From: an uncultured Paracoccaceae bacterium
GTDB taxonomy: Bacteria > Pseudomonadota > Alphaproteobacteria > Rhodobacterales > Rhodobacteraceae
Assembly (NCBI GenBank): GCA_947494675.1
Contig: CANLVP010000001.1
Location: 248,001 to 312,000, forward strand
Length of the DNA: 64,000 nucleotides
Direction of reading: 5' to 3'
This document shows, piece by piece, positions 17,741 to 26,273 of the stretch. The notes under the pieces are model-generated. The model was not told the DNA's origin and did no database searches. It saw only the letters and a program-made list of their open reading frames with translations. Within the stretch, counting starts at the first letter, position 1. Each line of letters begins with the position of its first letter. A program made the translations under genes and the position numbers.

Positions 17741-18221
17741 CGCGCGGGGGCATCAAGAAGTGACCGGTGGCCTGTGCAAACAGACGGCTGCGGTTGTCCT
17801 GCCACGCCTCAACATGGACGCTGGCGTAACGCCGCCCGAACCGGTTCACGCGGGCGCGGGCATAGGCGTCGCGTGGCAACCCTGTGCGCAGATAGTCGAC
17901 GGTGAAGTCGATGGTCTTGGGCATGGGGCGTTTGGCGATGTCGGCCTCTCCTGCTTCAATGTCTTCCCACATGGCGGCCCAGCTGAGTTCGATGATCGCC
18001 GTGACCTCAAGAAATGCTGCGGTGACACCGCCGTGGATCGCTGGCAGCATCGGGTTGCCAATATTGGTTTCGGCAAAGGGCAGAATACCTGTCAGCTCAT
18101 CCCCGCGCCGGTCGAACCGGATGCCGAGGAATTGGATATAAGGCACGCCGCCGACAAGCTGGTCGAGCGCTGCATCGCGCCGGGTTTTGACCACCTGCAC
18201 GGGTTCGGGTTTGCGGATCAT
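17733..18221 (-). CDS. PaaI-family hotdog thioesterase (second gene)
   Basis: A 162-residue hotdog-fold protein with the family core [20 protein letters not shown], including the conserved HGG, and a second half [14 protein letters not shown]. Such proteins hydrolyse acyl- or aryl-CoA thioesters. It is paired with a paralogue immediately upstream, overlapping by 4 bp, and overlaps the MATE gene by 8 bp. The two hotdog proteins could act on different CoA esters or form a mixed oligomer; this is inference. Confidence 0.86.
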   Translation of the reverse strand: MIRKPEPVQVVKTRRDAALDQLVGGVPYIQFLGIRFDRRGDELTGILPFAETNIGNPMLPAIHGGVTAAFLEVTAIIELSWAAMWEDIEAGEADIAKRPMPKTIDFTVDYLRTGLPRDAYARARVNRFGRRYASVHVEAWQDNRSRLFAQATGHFLMPPRDG

Positions 18222-18697
18222 GGCTTGCCCCCCTCGACCGTAAAGGCCCCGGTTGCGGTGGCGACGGGGCGGGAGGTGTCCTCATCCGTGGCGGTGGCGC
18301 GCACAAAGGCGACAGAACGGGTGACGTGATAACAGGTGGCTTTAGCCGTGATCCGCTGACCGGGTGTGGCGGGGCGCATATAGTCGATGCGCAGATCAAG
18401 GGTCGCTGTGCCTGCTGGTGCCGCAGGATGCGACATAACCGCTGCCCCGCCACAGGTGTCCATCAGTGCCGACACTGCCCCACCATGGATCACACCGGTG
18501 TCTGGATCGCCGACAAAGCGCGGGTCGTAATCCATATGGATCGTCGCCTCGCCGTTGGTGACATCCGTCAGTTCCATGCCCAGCGCACGGGAATGCGGCA
18601 GCGCACCGATAAACTGGCGCACAATGGCGTTGCGATCTGGGGGCGTGTCTTGCGTCAAAGCGCGGATTCCTTTTCTTGCAAACTTGTCACTTGCCAA
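18218..18697 (-). CDS. PaaI-family hotdog thioesterase (first gene)
   Basis: A 159-residue hotdog-fold protein with [21 protein letters not shown] and LRIDYMRPA, the typical PaaI thioesterase pattern. It is first in the four-gene leftward operon. Its start lies 55 bp from mntX on the other strand, so its promoter region also contains the Mur-like box. The frame has other possible starts, but [10 protein letters not shown] has the normal length. Confidence 0.87.
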   Translation of the reverse strand: MASDKFARKGIRALTQDTPPDRNAIVRQFIGALPHSRALGMELTDVTNGEATIHMDYDPRFVGDPDTGVIHGGAVSALMDTCGGAAVMSHPAAPAGTATLDLRIDYMRPATPGQRITAKATCYHVTRSVAFVRATATDEDTSRPVATATGAFTVEGGKP

Positions 18698-18723
18698 CCG
18701 AGGGGCAAGCTCTATATTTGCGA

Positions 18724-18740
18724 TTGCGAATTAGTCGCAA
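18724..18740. promoter_or_regulatory. Mur/Fur-type operator upstream of mntX
   Basis: TTGCGAATTAGTCGCAA is a dyad with 6-bp arms TTGCGA/TCGCAA and a 5-bp AT-rich centre, 12 bp before the mntX ATG. It resembles the manganese-responsive Mur boxes described for mntX and sit genes in alphaproteobacteria. Its closeness to the start fits repression when manganese is plentiful. Confidence 0.65.
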
Positions 18741-18752
18741 CAAGGAATCCCC

Positions 18753-19901
18753 ATGTCGACGACGACAATTGACCCCGACGTCCCAGTCGCCCTGCCCCGC
18801 CGCATTGGTCCGTTTCGGCCCAAGCGGCTTTTGGTGGCATTGATCCTGATCGCTTTGGCGATTGCGCCGGGGCAATTGGGCAGCTTGACGAGGGAGTTGA
18901 TGACGGACGCGTATATTGCCGTGTCCTGTTTTGTCGCGGCAACGCTGCTGCTGTTTTATGGTGCGGAGAAGGTCTTTCACTTTGATCTGGGCGAGGCGCT
19001 GAGCAAATCCAAGAACTGGCAAGTCCCCCTTGCTGCCCTCTTGGGTGCGACGCCGGGGTGCGGCGGTGCTGTGATCGTTGTGGCGGCCTATTCATCGGGC
19101 AACGTGGGCTTTGGCGCGGTTGTCGCAGCCTTGACGGCGACGATGGGTGATGCTGCGTTTCTGCTGATCGCGACGCGACCAGATGTAGCCGTGATCTTGC
19201 TGCCGATCTCCTTTTCCGTGGGGATCATCTCGGGCTGGGTGATCGACTGGATCGGAGCGCCAGAATTCCGCGCTGATACCTCTGCCCAATGCGAGCTGGC
19301 CCCCGCCATCGGGAAAATCCGGTTGCGCGACTGGCTGTTCCTCGCCCTTGCGGTGCCGGGATTGGTCTTTGGCGTCTCGGATTTGGCCAATGTCGACATA
19401 GGTGCCATCTATGGTGACATCACGATTGAAGCCGTGGCCCTTGCTGGCACGTTGACCGGGCTCTTCATCTGGTCGACCTCAAAGCTCACTGCGATGACAA
19501 ACGCCTCCGACCCCGCGATCACGCGCATGGCAGAGGAAACGGCGTTCATCTCTGTCTGGGTGATTGGGGCGTTTCTGGCCTATGACTACGCCGTGGCGTA
19601 TGCGGGTTTGGACCTTGAGACCTGGTTCAAGGCGGTCGCCCCACTGCTGCCACTGATGGGCGTATTGATCGGGTTGGTGCCGGGCTGCGGACCACAGGTG
19701 CTGGTGACGACGCTCTATATCAACGGGCTAGTGCCATTTTCGGCGCTGATCGGGAACGCAATCTCGAACGATGGCGACGCGCTGTTTCCGGCTATTGCGC
19801 TGAACCCCCGTGCGGCCATTTGGGCGACCATCTATTCGATGCTGCCTGCCTTGATCATCGCCTACGGGTTCTACTTTTTCGCTCCCGGTTTTTTGAACTG
19901 A
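18753..19901 (+). CDS. mntX: MntX-type manganese transporter
   Basis: A 382-residue polytopic membrane protein with about 10-11 hydrophobic helices and two similar glycine/cysteine motifs, LGATPGCGGAVIVVAA in the first half and IGLVPGCGPQVLVTT in the second, suggesting an internal duplication with inverted or parallel halves. I recognise it as MntX, the manganese importer reported in roseobacters and other marine bacteria. It is preceded by a Mur-like box at 18724-18740. Databases may also label the wider family as putative 10TM heavy-metal exporters, so the direction of transport rests on published work for relatives. Confidence 0.82.
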   Translation: MSTTTIDPDVPVALPRRIGPFRPKRLLVALILIALAIAPGQLGSLTRELMTDAYIAVSCFVAATLLLFYGAEKVFHFDLGEALSKSKNWQVPLAALLGATPGCGGAVIVVAAYSSGNVGFGAVVAALTATMGDAAFLLIATRPDVAVILLPISFSVGIISGWVIDWIGAPEFRADTSAQCELAPAIGKIRLRDWLFLALAVPGLVFGVSDLANVDIGAIYGDITIEAVALAGTLTGLFIWSTSKLTAMTNASDPAITRMAEETAFISVWVIGAFLAYDYAVAYAGLDLETWFKAVAPLLPLMGVLIGLVPGCGPQVLVTTLYINGLVPFSALIGNAISNDGDALFPAIALNPRAAIWATIYSMLPALIIAYGFYFFAPGFLN

Positions 19902-19956
19902 TCTCGTTGCTCTGAAACCACCAAGCGGCTAGACTTTCGGCATCAGGAGAATGCCG

Positions 19957-20325
19957 ATGTCTGAACCCCGCCTGTCGTTCAAGGAAATGTGTGCCAAATT
20001 CGACGTTACTCCGCGCACATTGCGGTACTACGAATACATCGAGCTTTTGTCCCCCGAAAAGGAAGGCCGCTCGCGGTTCTACGGCTCAAAAGAGCTGGCG
20101 AGGATGACCTTGATCCTGCGCGGACGCCGCTGGGGGTTCGCGCTGGAAGACATCCGGCAATGGCTTCTGATCTACGAAAACGAAGGCACCCAGACCCAGA
20201 TGAAGACCTTTGTCGAATTGGCGGATCGCCAGATCGGCGAGTTGGAAGAACAGCGCAAACAGCTTGACGAAACACTTGATGAGCTGACGCGCCTGCGCGA
20301 CGAAACGGCAAAGTCGCTAAACTAA
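19957..20325 (+). CDS. MerR-family regulator, first of two
   Basis: A 122-residue MerR-type protein: winged helix-turn-helix at residues 6-70 (FDVTPRTLRYYEYIELL) and a C-terminal dimerising coiled coil. It has no cysteine cluster for metals. I chose the second ATG (19957) because AGGAG is 7 nt before it and only 1 nt before the first ATG (19951). It is closely similar to the next MerR gene (TPRTLR.YE, LILRG.R.GF.LE.IRQ), so the two are tandem paralogues. A hairpin terminator follows at 20384-20405, so they are not one transcription unit. Confidence 0.88.
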   Translation: MSEPRLSFKEMCAKFDVTPRTLRYYEYIELLSPEKEGRSRFYGSKELARMTLILRGRRWGFALEDIRQWLLIYENEGTQTQMKTFVELADRQIGELEEQRKQLDETLDELTRLRDETAKSLN

Positions 20326-20383
20326 AGCAGCAGCGCGCTCGACAGTTCGACGCCCCTCACCTCCACCCAAAGCGCTTATAGCG

Positions 20384-20405
20384 GGGAAAAACGAGGGTTT
20401 TTCCC
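20384..20405 (+). terminator. Terminator after the first MerR gene
   Basis: The arms GGGAAAAAC and GTTTTTCCC enclose a 4-nt loop and are followed by TCTT. Confidence 0.75.
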
Positions 20406-20421
20406 TCTTAGAATGTTGCGC

Positions 20422-20436
20422 GTGACCCGGGGTCAC
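20422..20436. promoter_or_regulatory. Perfect 7-1-7 palindrome
   Basis: GTGACCC-G-GGGTCAC lies between the first MerR terminator and the second MerR gene, about 45 bp before the LiuR-like box. It has the size of an operator half-site pair; the regulator is unknown. Confidence 0.4.
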
Positions 20437-20479
20437 TATGCATGACCTTTCGTCAGCTACGAAGTGACGCCACGTTCCG

Positions 20480-20495
20480 TTTACGTCAACGTCAA
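20480..20495. promoter_or_regulatory. LiuR-like MerR box
   Basis: TTTACGTCAACGTCAA fits the palindrome TTNACGTNNACGTNAA, close to the box I recall for LiuR, a MerR-type regulator of acyl-CoA catabolism. It lies about 70-85 bp upstream of the second MerR gene, which heads the beta-oxidation operon, so it could mediate autoregulation and pathway control. Confidence 0.6.
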
Positions 20496-20565
20496 CTTTC
20501 CTTGTAAGAAGGGGAAAGACCTCGCATCTGCCGGTGCATCAGACACGGGTATGATTGGAAAGAAG

Positions 20566-20967
20566 ATGACGACCGAAACACTGAACATTCGCGAAATGTG
20601 CGAGGCCTTTGAGGTTACGCCCCGCACGTTGCGCTTTTACGAAGCCAAGGAATTGCTGTTCCCAATCCGCGAAGGCCAAAAGCGCCTTTTCACAAAACGT
20701 GACCGCGCGCGACTGAAGTTGATTTTGCGCGGTAAGCGATTTGGGTTCTCCTTGGAAGAAATTCGCCAACTGCTGGACCTTTATCACATGGATGACGGCC
20801 AACTGACGCAGCTGAGCAAATCCTACGAACTCGCCAAGACCCATTTGGCAGATATGGAAGCACAGCGGGCAGAGCTTGATGAAGCGATTGCCGAGCTGAA
20901 AAGCCAGATGAAATGGGGCGAAGACAAGCTGGCAGAGATTGCCAAAGACAAAACCGCAGCGGCCTGA
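20566..20967 (+). CDS. MerR-family regulator of the beta-oxidation operon
   Basis: A 133-residue MerR protein: DNA-binding part at about residues 5-75 (FEVTPRTLRFYEAKELL) and a C-terminal helix for dimerisation. Start candidates are 20551 and 20566; I chose 20566 (MTTETLNIREMCEAF), the usual start of close relatives. It lies 33 bp upstream of the acyl-CoA dehydrogenase operon and downstream of a LiuR-like box. By position and type it probably senses an acyl-CoA or related intermediate and controls these genes. Confidence 0.86.
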   Translation: MTTETLNIREMCEAFEVTPRTLRFYEAKELLFPIREGQKRLFTKRDRARLKLILRGKRFGFSLEEIRQLLDLYHMDDGQLTQLSKSYELAKTHLADMEAQRAELDEAIAELKSQMKWGEDKLAEIAKDKTAAA

Positions 20968-21000
20968 TCGTCGCTGCACGAACCTGACCGGAGACCCACG

Positions 21001-22779
21001 ATGCCAAGTTACACCGCGCCGATCAAAGACCTTCAGTTCGTGTTGCACGATCTTCTGAAGGTCAGTGAACAAGACATCCCCGGTTACGCCGATCTGGATG
21101 CCGCGTTTACCGGCGCAGTCTTGGAAGAAGCGGGCAAGGTATCATCCGAGGTGCTGTCCCCGCTGAACGTTGTGGGCGACACCGAAGGATGCGTGCTGGA
21201 AAACGGTGTGGTGCGCACGCCCAAAGGCTTCAAGGAAGCCTTTGATCAGATGCGCGAAGGTGGATGGACCGGCATGGACATCCCCGAAGAATTTGGCGGC
21301 CAGGGCCTGCCCTACATCATGCACACGGCCGCACAGGAACCGATGGTGAGCGCCAACATGGCGTTCAACATGTACCAAGGCCTGACGCATGGCGCCTTGT
21401 CGGCGATCCTGGAACACGGGTCGGACGCGCAAAAGGCGCTTTATGCCCCTAAGCTTGCCAATTGTGAGTGGACGGGCACGATGAACCTGACAGAGCCGCA
21501 TTGCGGCACTGATCTGGGCCTGATGCGCACCAAGGCGGAGCCGCAGGACGACGGCACCTACAAAGTGAGCGGGCAGAAGATCTTTATCTCTGCCGGTGAC
21601 CACGACATGGCCGAAAATGTGATCCATCTGGTCTTGGCGAAGATCCCCGGCGGCCCCGAGGGCATCAAGGGTGTATCGCTCTTTATCGTGCCGAAGATTT
21701 TGCATGACGATAACGGCAATCTGGGCGCGCGCAATGGCGTGTCTGTGGGCAAGATCGAAGAAAAGATGGGCATCCACGGCAATTCGACCTGCGTGATGAA
21801 CTATGACGAGGCGACGGGCTATCTGATTGGTGAAGAGCACAAAGGCATGCGTGCGATGTTCGTGATGATGAACGAGGCGCGTTTGGGCGTGGGCCTTCAG
21901 GGCTATGCGCAGGCAGAAGCCGCCTATCAAAACGCTGTTGACTACGCCAACGACCGGCTTCAGGGGCGCGATGTGACGGGTGCCAAGAACCCCGACGGCC
22001 CGGCTGATCCGCTGATCGTACATCCCGACATTCGCCGCAATCTGATGGACCAGAAGTCATTCGTCGAAGGCGCGCGGGCCTTTACCTTCTGGGGTGCCTC
22101 ACTGATTGACCGGGCGCACAAGAACAACGACGAAGCCGCGGATGGCCTGATTTCGCTGATGACACCGGTGATCAAAGGGTTCCAGACCGACAAAGGCTTT
22201 GAATACGCGGTTGCCGCGCAGCAGGTTTACGGCGGCCACGGCTATATCGAGGAATGGGGCATGTCGCAGTTCGCCCGCGATGCGCGGATTGCGATGATCT
22301 ATGAGGGTGCCAACGGCGTGCAAGCGCTTGATCTGGTGGGCCGCAAGCTGGCGCAGGACGGCGGCAAGCATGTGATGGCCTTTTTCGAGATGGTGAAGAC
22401 CTTTATCAAGGAAAACGAAGACAACGCGGCGTTGAAGGCTGATTTCCTTGATCCGCTGAAAGCGGCCTCCAAAGATTTGCAGGCGGCGGGGATGTATTTC
22501 ATGCAGAACGGCATGAAGAACCCCAACAACGCGCTGGCCGGGTCTTATGACTTTATGCACATGATGGGTCACGTCTGCCTTGGCCTGATGTGGGCCCGCA
22601 TGGGCAAGGCTGCGATGGACGCGCTTGAGGCGGGGGCCTCTGACACGGCGTTCTACGAGACGAAAATCGCAACCGGGCGCTACTATATGCAGCGGCAATT
22701 GCCTGCCACGGCGATGCACCTTGCGCGGATCAACACCGGGGCTGAAACGGTGATGGCGCTGGAGGCTGCGAATTTCTAA
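21001..22779 (+). CDS. Long-form acyl-CoA dehydrogenase (DmdC-like)
   Basis: A 592-residue FAD enzyme, longer than the usual 380 residues owing to a C-terminal extra domain (from about residue 470). Family motifs include [13 protein letters not shown] and [25 protein letters not shown], where the last part holds the probable catalytic Glu. The subgroup contains DmdC (methylmercaptopropionyl-CoA dehydrogenase) and other long acyl-CoA dehydrogenases; sequence alone does not separate them. It is the first structural gene after the MerR regulator. A role in fatty-acid oxidation is likely, in DMSP breakdown possible. No DmdD hydratase is adjacent. Confidence 0.88.
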   Translation: MPSYTAPIKDLQFVLHDLLKVSEQDIPGYADLDAAFTGAVLEEAGKVSSEVLSPLNVVGDTEGCVLENGVVRTPKGFKEAFDQMREGGWTGMDIPEEFGGQGLPYIMHTAAQEPMVSANMAFNMYQGLTHGALSAILEHGSDAQKALYAPKLANCEWTGTMNLTEPHCGTDLGLMRTKAEPQDDGTYKVSGQKIFISAGDHDMAENVIHLVLAKIPGGPEGIKGVSLFIVPKILHDDNGNLGARNGVSVGKIEEKMGIHGNSTCVMNYDEATGYLIGEEHKGMRAMFVMMNEARLGVGLQGYAQAEAAYQNAVDYANDRLQGRDVTGAKNPDGPADPLIVHPDIRRNLMDQKSFVEGARAFTFWGASLIDRAHKNNDEAADGLISLMTPVIKGFQTDKGFEYAVAAQQVYGGHGYIEEWGMSQFARDARIAMIYEGANGVQALDLVGRKLAQDGGKHVMAFFEMVKTFIKENEDNAALKADFLDPLKAASKDLQAAGMYFMQNGMKNPNNALAGSYDFMHMMGHVCLGLMWARMGKAAMDALEAGASDTAFYETKIATGRYYMQRQLPATAMHLARINTGAETVMALEAANF

Positions 22780-22785
22780 GGTGGC

Positions 22786-22804
22786 GGTGGGCAAATTGCC
22801 CACC
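22786..22804. repeat. Short palindromic repeat unit
   Basis: GGTGGGCAA-A-TTGCCCACC, a perfect 9-1-9 palindrome, is followed by CTACC. I recognise this as a common intergenic palindrome of Rhodobacteraceae genomes. It sits within the operon, 6 bp after the acyl-CoA dehydrogenase stop, and may form an mRNA hairpin that separates message levels. Confidence 0.7.
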
Positions 22805-22830
22805 CTACCCCAAGAAGGATAAGACACCCG

Positions 22831-23043
22831 ATGCCCAAACGTCTCCGCCTGACCCGCCGTTTCCCTGTCGCCATGACCGAGGATGGCTACCGCAGGCTCA
22901 GACGGTTCAGCAGGGACACCGGGTTGGAGGAAGGAGAGGCGCTGTCGTTTTTGTTCGAGAACTTCGACAGCGTCATCAACGAGGATACGTTCGGGCACAG
23001 GTTGAACCTGTTCCAATCGACGTTGGAGGACCGCAAGAAATGA
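22831..23043 (+). CDS. Small basic protein in the beta-oxidation operon
   Basis: A 70-residue protein with a basic N-terminus ([22 protein letters not shown]) and an acidic/hydrophobic second half ([16 protein letters not shown]). The beta-strand-like start followed by two helices resembles a ribbon-helix-helix DNA-binding fold, but I do not recognise a named family. Its stop overlaps the next acyl-CoA dehydrogenase start by 4 bp, good evidence of a real gene. I recall close homologues in the same position in other roseobacters; a local regulator is possible. Confidence 0.75.
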   Translation: MPKRLRLTRRFPVAMTEDGYRRLRRFSRDTGLEEGEALSFLFENFDSVINEDTFGHRLNLFQSTLEDRKK

Positions 23044-24197
23044 CCCGCGCCGCATGGATGACCGACGAGCATGTGATGCTGCAGGAGATGACGGCCAAAT
23101 TCCTGTCCGAGGAATGGGTGCCACAGATTGCGCGTTGGAACGAACAGGGCGAAATGGACCGCAGCACCTGGGCGCAGGCCGGAGAGCTAGGCCTGCTTTG
23201 CCCGTCGATCCCTGAAGAATACGGCGGCTTGGGCGGCGATTTCGGCCACGAGATGGTCATCACCTATGAAGCCGGACGCGCGGGCCTGGCAGGCTGGGGT
23301 CACGGCATTCATTCGGGCATCGTGGCGCATTACATTCTGGCCTACGGCACCGAAGAGCAAAAGGCGCGCTGGCTGCCCGGCATGATTTCGGGCGAGCTGG
23401 TGGGCGCATTGGCGATGACTGAGCCTTCTGCCGGATCGGACGTGCAATCGATCAAGACCCGCGCTGCGCGCGACGGCAATGTCTACCGGTTGAGCGGGCA
23501 AAAGACCTTTATCACCAACGGTCAGCACGCAAATCTTATCGTCGTCGCAGCCAAGACCGACCCCAAGAGCGGGTCCAAGGGCACCTCGCTCGTTGTCGTA
23601 GAAACCGACGGGGCCGAAGGGTTTGCCCGCGGGCGCAACCTCGACAAGATCGGTGTGCATCATGGCGACACCTCAGAGCTTTTCTTTGATAATGTCGCGA
23701 TCCCGCCCGAGAACATTCTCGGTGGCGAAGAGGGCCGTGGCTTTTATCAGATGATGAAACAGCTGCCACAAGAACGTATGGTCATTGCCGCCGCAGCCGT
23801 GGGGTCGATGGAAGCCGCCGTTGCCAAAACCATCGCCTATTGCAACGAGCGTCAAGCCTTTGGCGGGCCGATCATGCAGTTTCAGAACACCCGATTCCAA
23901 CTGGCCGAGGCACAGACCAAAACGACCATTGCCCGCACCTTTGTGGACGCCTGCATCGCAGAGCACATCGCCGGAGAGCTAAGCGTCGAAAAGGCCGCGA
24001 TGGCCAAATACTGGGTCACCGACACACAGGGCGAGGTGCTGGATACCTGCCTGCAAATGCACGGTGGCTACGGCTTTATGACCGAATACGACATCGGCCA
24101 ATGGTGGGTCGATGCCCGCGTGCAGCGCATTTACGGCGGCACCAACGAAATCATGAAAGACCTTATTGCCCGCTCATTCGTGGAGACGACCAAGTGA
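23040..24197 (+). CDS. Acyl-CoA dehydrogenase
   Basis: A 385-residue FAD enzyme of standard acyl-CoA dehydrogenase length. Motifs: [10 protein letters not shown] (FAD/substrate), [10 protein letters not shown], and near the C-terminus [12 protein letters not shown] and [16 protein letters not shown], where the Glu of GGTNE is the usual catalytic base. It introduces the 2,3-double bond into acyl-CoA and reduces ETF. It is coupled by 4-bp overlaps to the small gene upstream and the GST downstream. Chain-length preference cannot be told; a long-chain or branched-chain substrate is possible. Confidence 0.92.
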   Translation: MTRAAWMTDEHVMLQEMTAKFLSEEWVPQIARWNEQGEMDRSTWAQAGELGLLCPSIPEEYGGLGGDFGHEMVITYEAGRAGLAGWGHGIHSGIVAHYILAYGTEEQKARWLPGMISGELVGALAMTEPSAGSDVQSIKTRAARDGNVYRLSGQKTFITNGQHANLIVVAAKTDPKSGSKGTSLVVVETDGAEGFARGRNLDKIGVHHGDTSELFFDNVAIPPENILGGEEGRGFYQMMKQLPQERMVIAAAAVGSMEAAVAKTIAYCNERQAFGGPIMQFQNTRFQLAEAQTKTTIARTFVDACIAEHIAGELSVEKAAMAKYWVTDTQGEVLDTCLQMHGGYGFMTEYDIGQWWVDARVQRIYGGTNEIMKDLIARSFVETTK

Positions 24198-24820
24198 CCA
24201 TCAAACTACATTGCTTCGGCGAAAGCGGGAATTCCTACAAAGCAGCCCTCGCGCTGGAGCTGTCGGGACTGGCGTGGGAGCCTGTCTATGTCGATTTCTT
24301 CAAGGGTGCCGCGCGCACCCCGGAATGGCGCGCTGTCAATGGCATGGGTGAGGCACCCGTGCTGGAAGATGGTGACATGCGCCTGAGCCAGTCAGGTGCG
24401 ATCCAGCAGTATATCACCGACAAGACCGGCCTTTTCGGCGGGCCGAAGGCTGCAAAATACGAAGTGCTGCGCTGGGTGCTGTGGGACAATCACAAGATGA
24501 GCTCTACCGCTGGGATGACCCGGTTTCTGATGAACTTTCTGCCCAAGGACAAGCGTCCCGCAGAGGTTATCTCCTTTAGTCAGGGTCGATTGAAGGCCGC
24601 GTTCGTCGTGCTTAACGATCACCTCGACGGGCGCGACTGGATCGTGGGCGACAGCATCACCAATGCCGATCTGTCCTGCTGTTCCTATCTCTACTATCCC
24701 GAACCCTTTGGCTTTGACCGCGCCGATTACCCTCACATCAACCGCTGGCTGGACAATATCGCCGCCGTGCCCGGTTGGAAGCACCCTTATGATCTGATGC
24801 CGCGGGCGTTGCCGACATGA
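24194..24820 (+). CDS. Glutathione S-transferase family protein
   Basis: A 208-residue GST: an N-terminal thioredoxin-like domain ([18 protein letters not shown]; the SGNSYK site region) and an all-helical C-terminal domain ([18 protein letters not shown]). The start is GTG at 24194, overlapping the dehydrogenase stop as GTGA. It lies inside a beta-oxidation operon, so it may detoxify or isomerise unsaturated acyl intermediates; this is inference. The frame extends far upstream but only as a shadow of the dehydrogenase. Confidence 0.87.
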   Translation: MTIKLHCFGESGNSYKAALALELSGLAWEPVYVDFFKGAARTPEWRAVNGMGEAPVLEDGDMRLSQSGAIQQYITDKTGLFGGPKAAKYEVLRWVLWDNHKMSSTAGMTRFLMNFLPKDKRPAEVISFSQGRLKAAFVVLNDHLDGRDWIVGDSITNADLSCCSYLYYPEPFGFDRADYPHINRWLDNIAAVPGWKHPYDLMPRALPT

Positions 24821-25059
24821 GTTGGATTTCCCGCTTGTTTTCATGGATAGAAAGAAAGTCCTGGGGCGGCGAGGTCGTCGAACAAGAGGACTTTGCTAAG
24901 AAGCTCACCATCACTGAATTGCGCAACCCCGCTGGTATCAATGTCGCAATCAGGTCCGAGGACCAGTTTTCGGCCACACTTACGCCAAGTGAGGTTGGCC
25001 AACTGGCCAATCGGCTTAGCCAATTCATCACAAAATTCGAACACGGAGCGAAGCAATGA
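24817..25059 (+). CDS. Unknown 80-residue protein in the beta-oxidation operon
   Basis: An 80-residue protein starting [19 protein letters not shown] know no family for it. The aromatic, basic N-terminal stretch could be an amphipathic membrane-binding helix; the rest looks like a small alpha/beta domain (LTITELRNPAGINVAIRSED, then TLTPSEVGQLANRLSQFI). Its ATG overlaps the GST stop and its stop overlaps the thiolase ATG, each by 4 bp, so translation coupling strongly supports it. Base composition is slightly more AT-rich than its neighbours. Confidence 0.75.
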   Translation: MSWISRLFSWIERKSWGGEVVEQEDFAKKLTITELRNPAGINVAIRSEDQFSATLTPSEVGQLANRLSQFITKFEHGAKQ

Positions 25060-26267
25060 CCGACGCCTATATCTACGACGCCGTGCGCACCCCGCGCGGT
25101 AAGGGCCGCAAAGATGGCAGCCTGCACGAGGTTACAAGCGCGCGCCTTTCTGCTGGCGTGTTGAACGCGATGAAGGAACGCAATGGGCTAGAAGGTCACG
25201 CCGTTGAGGATGTGATCTGGGGCAATGTCACGCAAGTGGGCGAACAGGGTGGCTGTCTGGCGCGGACGGCGGTGCTGGCCTCTGATCTTGACCAAAGCAT
25301 CCCCGGCCTTGCGATCAACCGCTTTTGCGCCTCTGGCATGGAAGCGGTGAACCTCGCGGCCAATCAGGTCAAAGGCGGGGCTGGTCAGGCCTATATCGCG
25401 GGCGGTGTCGAGATGATGGGCCGTGTGGCCATGGGTAGCGATGGCGCTGCGATTGCCGTTGATCCTTCGGTCGCGATGGAGACCTATTTCGTGCCGCAAG
25501 GTATCTCTGCCGATATCATTGCCACCGAATATGGCTTTAGCCGCGATGACGCCGACCAATTGGCCGTCAAAAGCCAACAGCGGGCCAAGGCGGCTTGGGA
25601 TGACAAGCGGTTCGACAAATCTATCGTCGCCGTGCGCGACATCAATGGCCTGCCGATCCTTGACTATGACGAATACATGCGACCCGGAACTGACATGCAA
25701 TCGCTTGGCGGTCTGAACCCAGCGTTCCAGGCGATGGGCGAGGTCATGCCCGGCTTTGATAAGGTCGCGCTGATGAAATACCCGCATCTTGAGCGGATCA
25801 ATCATATCCACCACGCGGGCAATTCCTCTGGCATCGTGGATGGGGCCGCTGGTTTGCTGGTCGCGTCCAAGGAATGGGGCGAGGCGATGGGCCTCAAGCC
25901 GCGCGCGCGCATCAAAGCCACCGCCAAGATCGGGACTGATCCGACGATCATGCTCACCGGCCCGGTGCCTGTGACAGAAAAGATCATGACCGATAGCGGC
26001 ATGTCGATCAGCGATATTGATCTCTTTGAGGTCAACGAAGCCTTCGCAAGCGTTGTGCTGCGGTTCATGCAGGCCTTTGACGTGGATGACAGTGTGGTCA
26101 ACGTGAACGGCGGATCGATCGCCATGGGCCACCCCCTGGGGGCAACCGGTGCGATGATCATCGGCACCTTGCTGGACGAGCTTGAGCGCACCGGCAAAGG
26201 TACCGGCCTTGCGACGCTTTGCATCGCGTCCGGCATGGGTGCCGCCACCATCATCGAGCGGGTCTAG
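25056..26267 (+). CDS. fadA: Acetyl-CoA C-acyltransferase (thiolase)
   Basis: A 403-residue thiolase with the active site Cys91 in NRFCASGMEAVN, the GGSIAMGHPLGATGA motif with catalytic His, and the C-terminal CIASGMGAA with the second catalytic Cys near residue 391. It cleaves 3-ketoacyl-CoA to acetyl-CoA and a shortened acyl-CoA, the last step of beta-oxidation. Together with the FadJ-type protein encoded two genes downstream it would make the multienzyme complex. Confidence 0.93.
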   Translation: MTDAYIYDAVRTPRGKGRKDGSLHEVTSARLSAGVLNAMKERNGLEGHAVEDVIWGNVTQVGEQGGCLARTAVLASDLDQSIPGLAINRFCASGMEAVNLAANQVKGGAGQAYIAGGVEMMGRVAMGSDGAAIAVDPSVAMETYFVPQGISADIIATEYGFSRDDADQLAVKSQQRAKAAWDDKRFDKSIVAVRDINGLPILDYDEYMRPGTDMQSLGGLNPAFQAMGEVMPGFDKVALMKYPHLERINHIHHAGNSSGIVDGAAGLLVASKEWGEAMGLKPRARIKATAKIGTDPTIMLTGPVPVTEKIMTDSGMSISDIDLFEVNEAFASVVLRFMQAFDVDDSVVNVNGGSIAMGHPLGATGAMIIGTLLDELERTGKGTGLATLCIASGMGAATIIERV

Positions 26268-26273
26268 GACTTT

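Noticed and set aside
21142-23124. Two long minus-strand frames across the acyl-CoA dehydrogenase region
   Set aside because: They are shadows of the coupled plus-strand operon.
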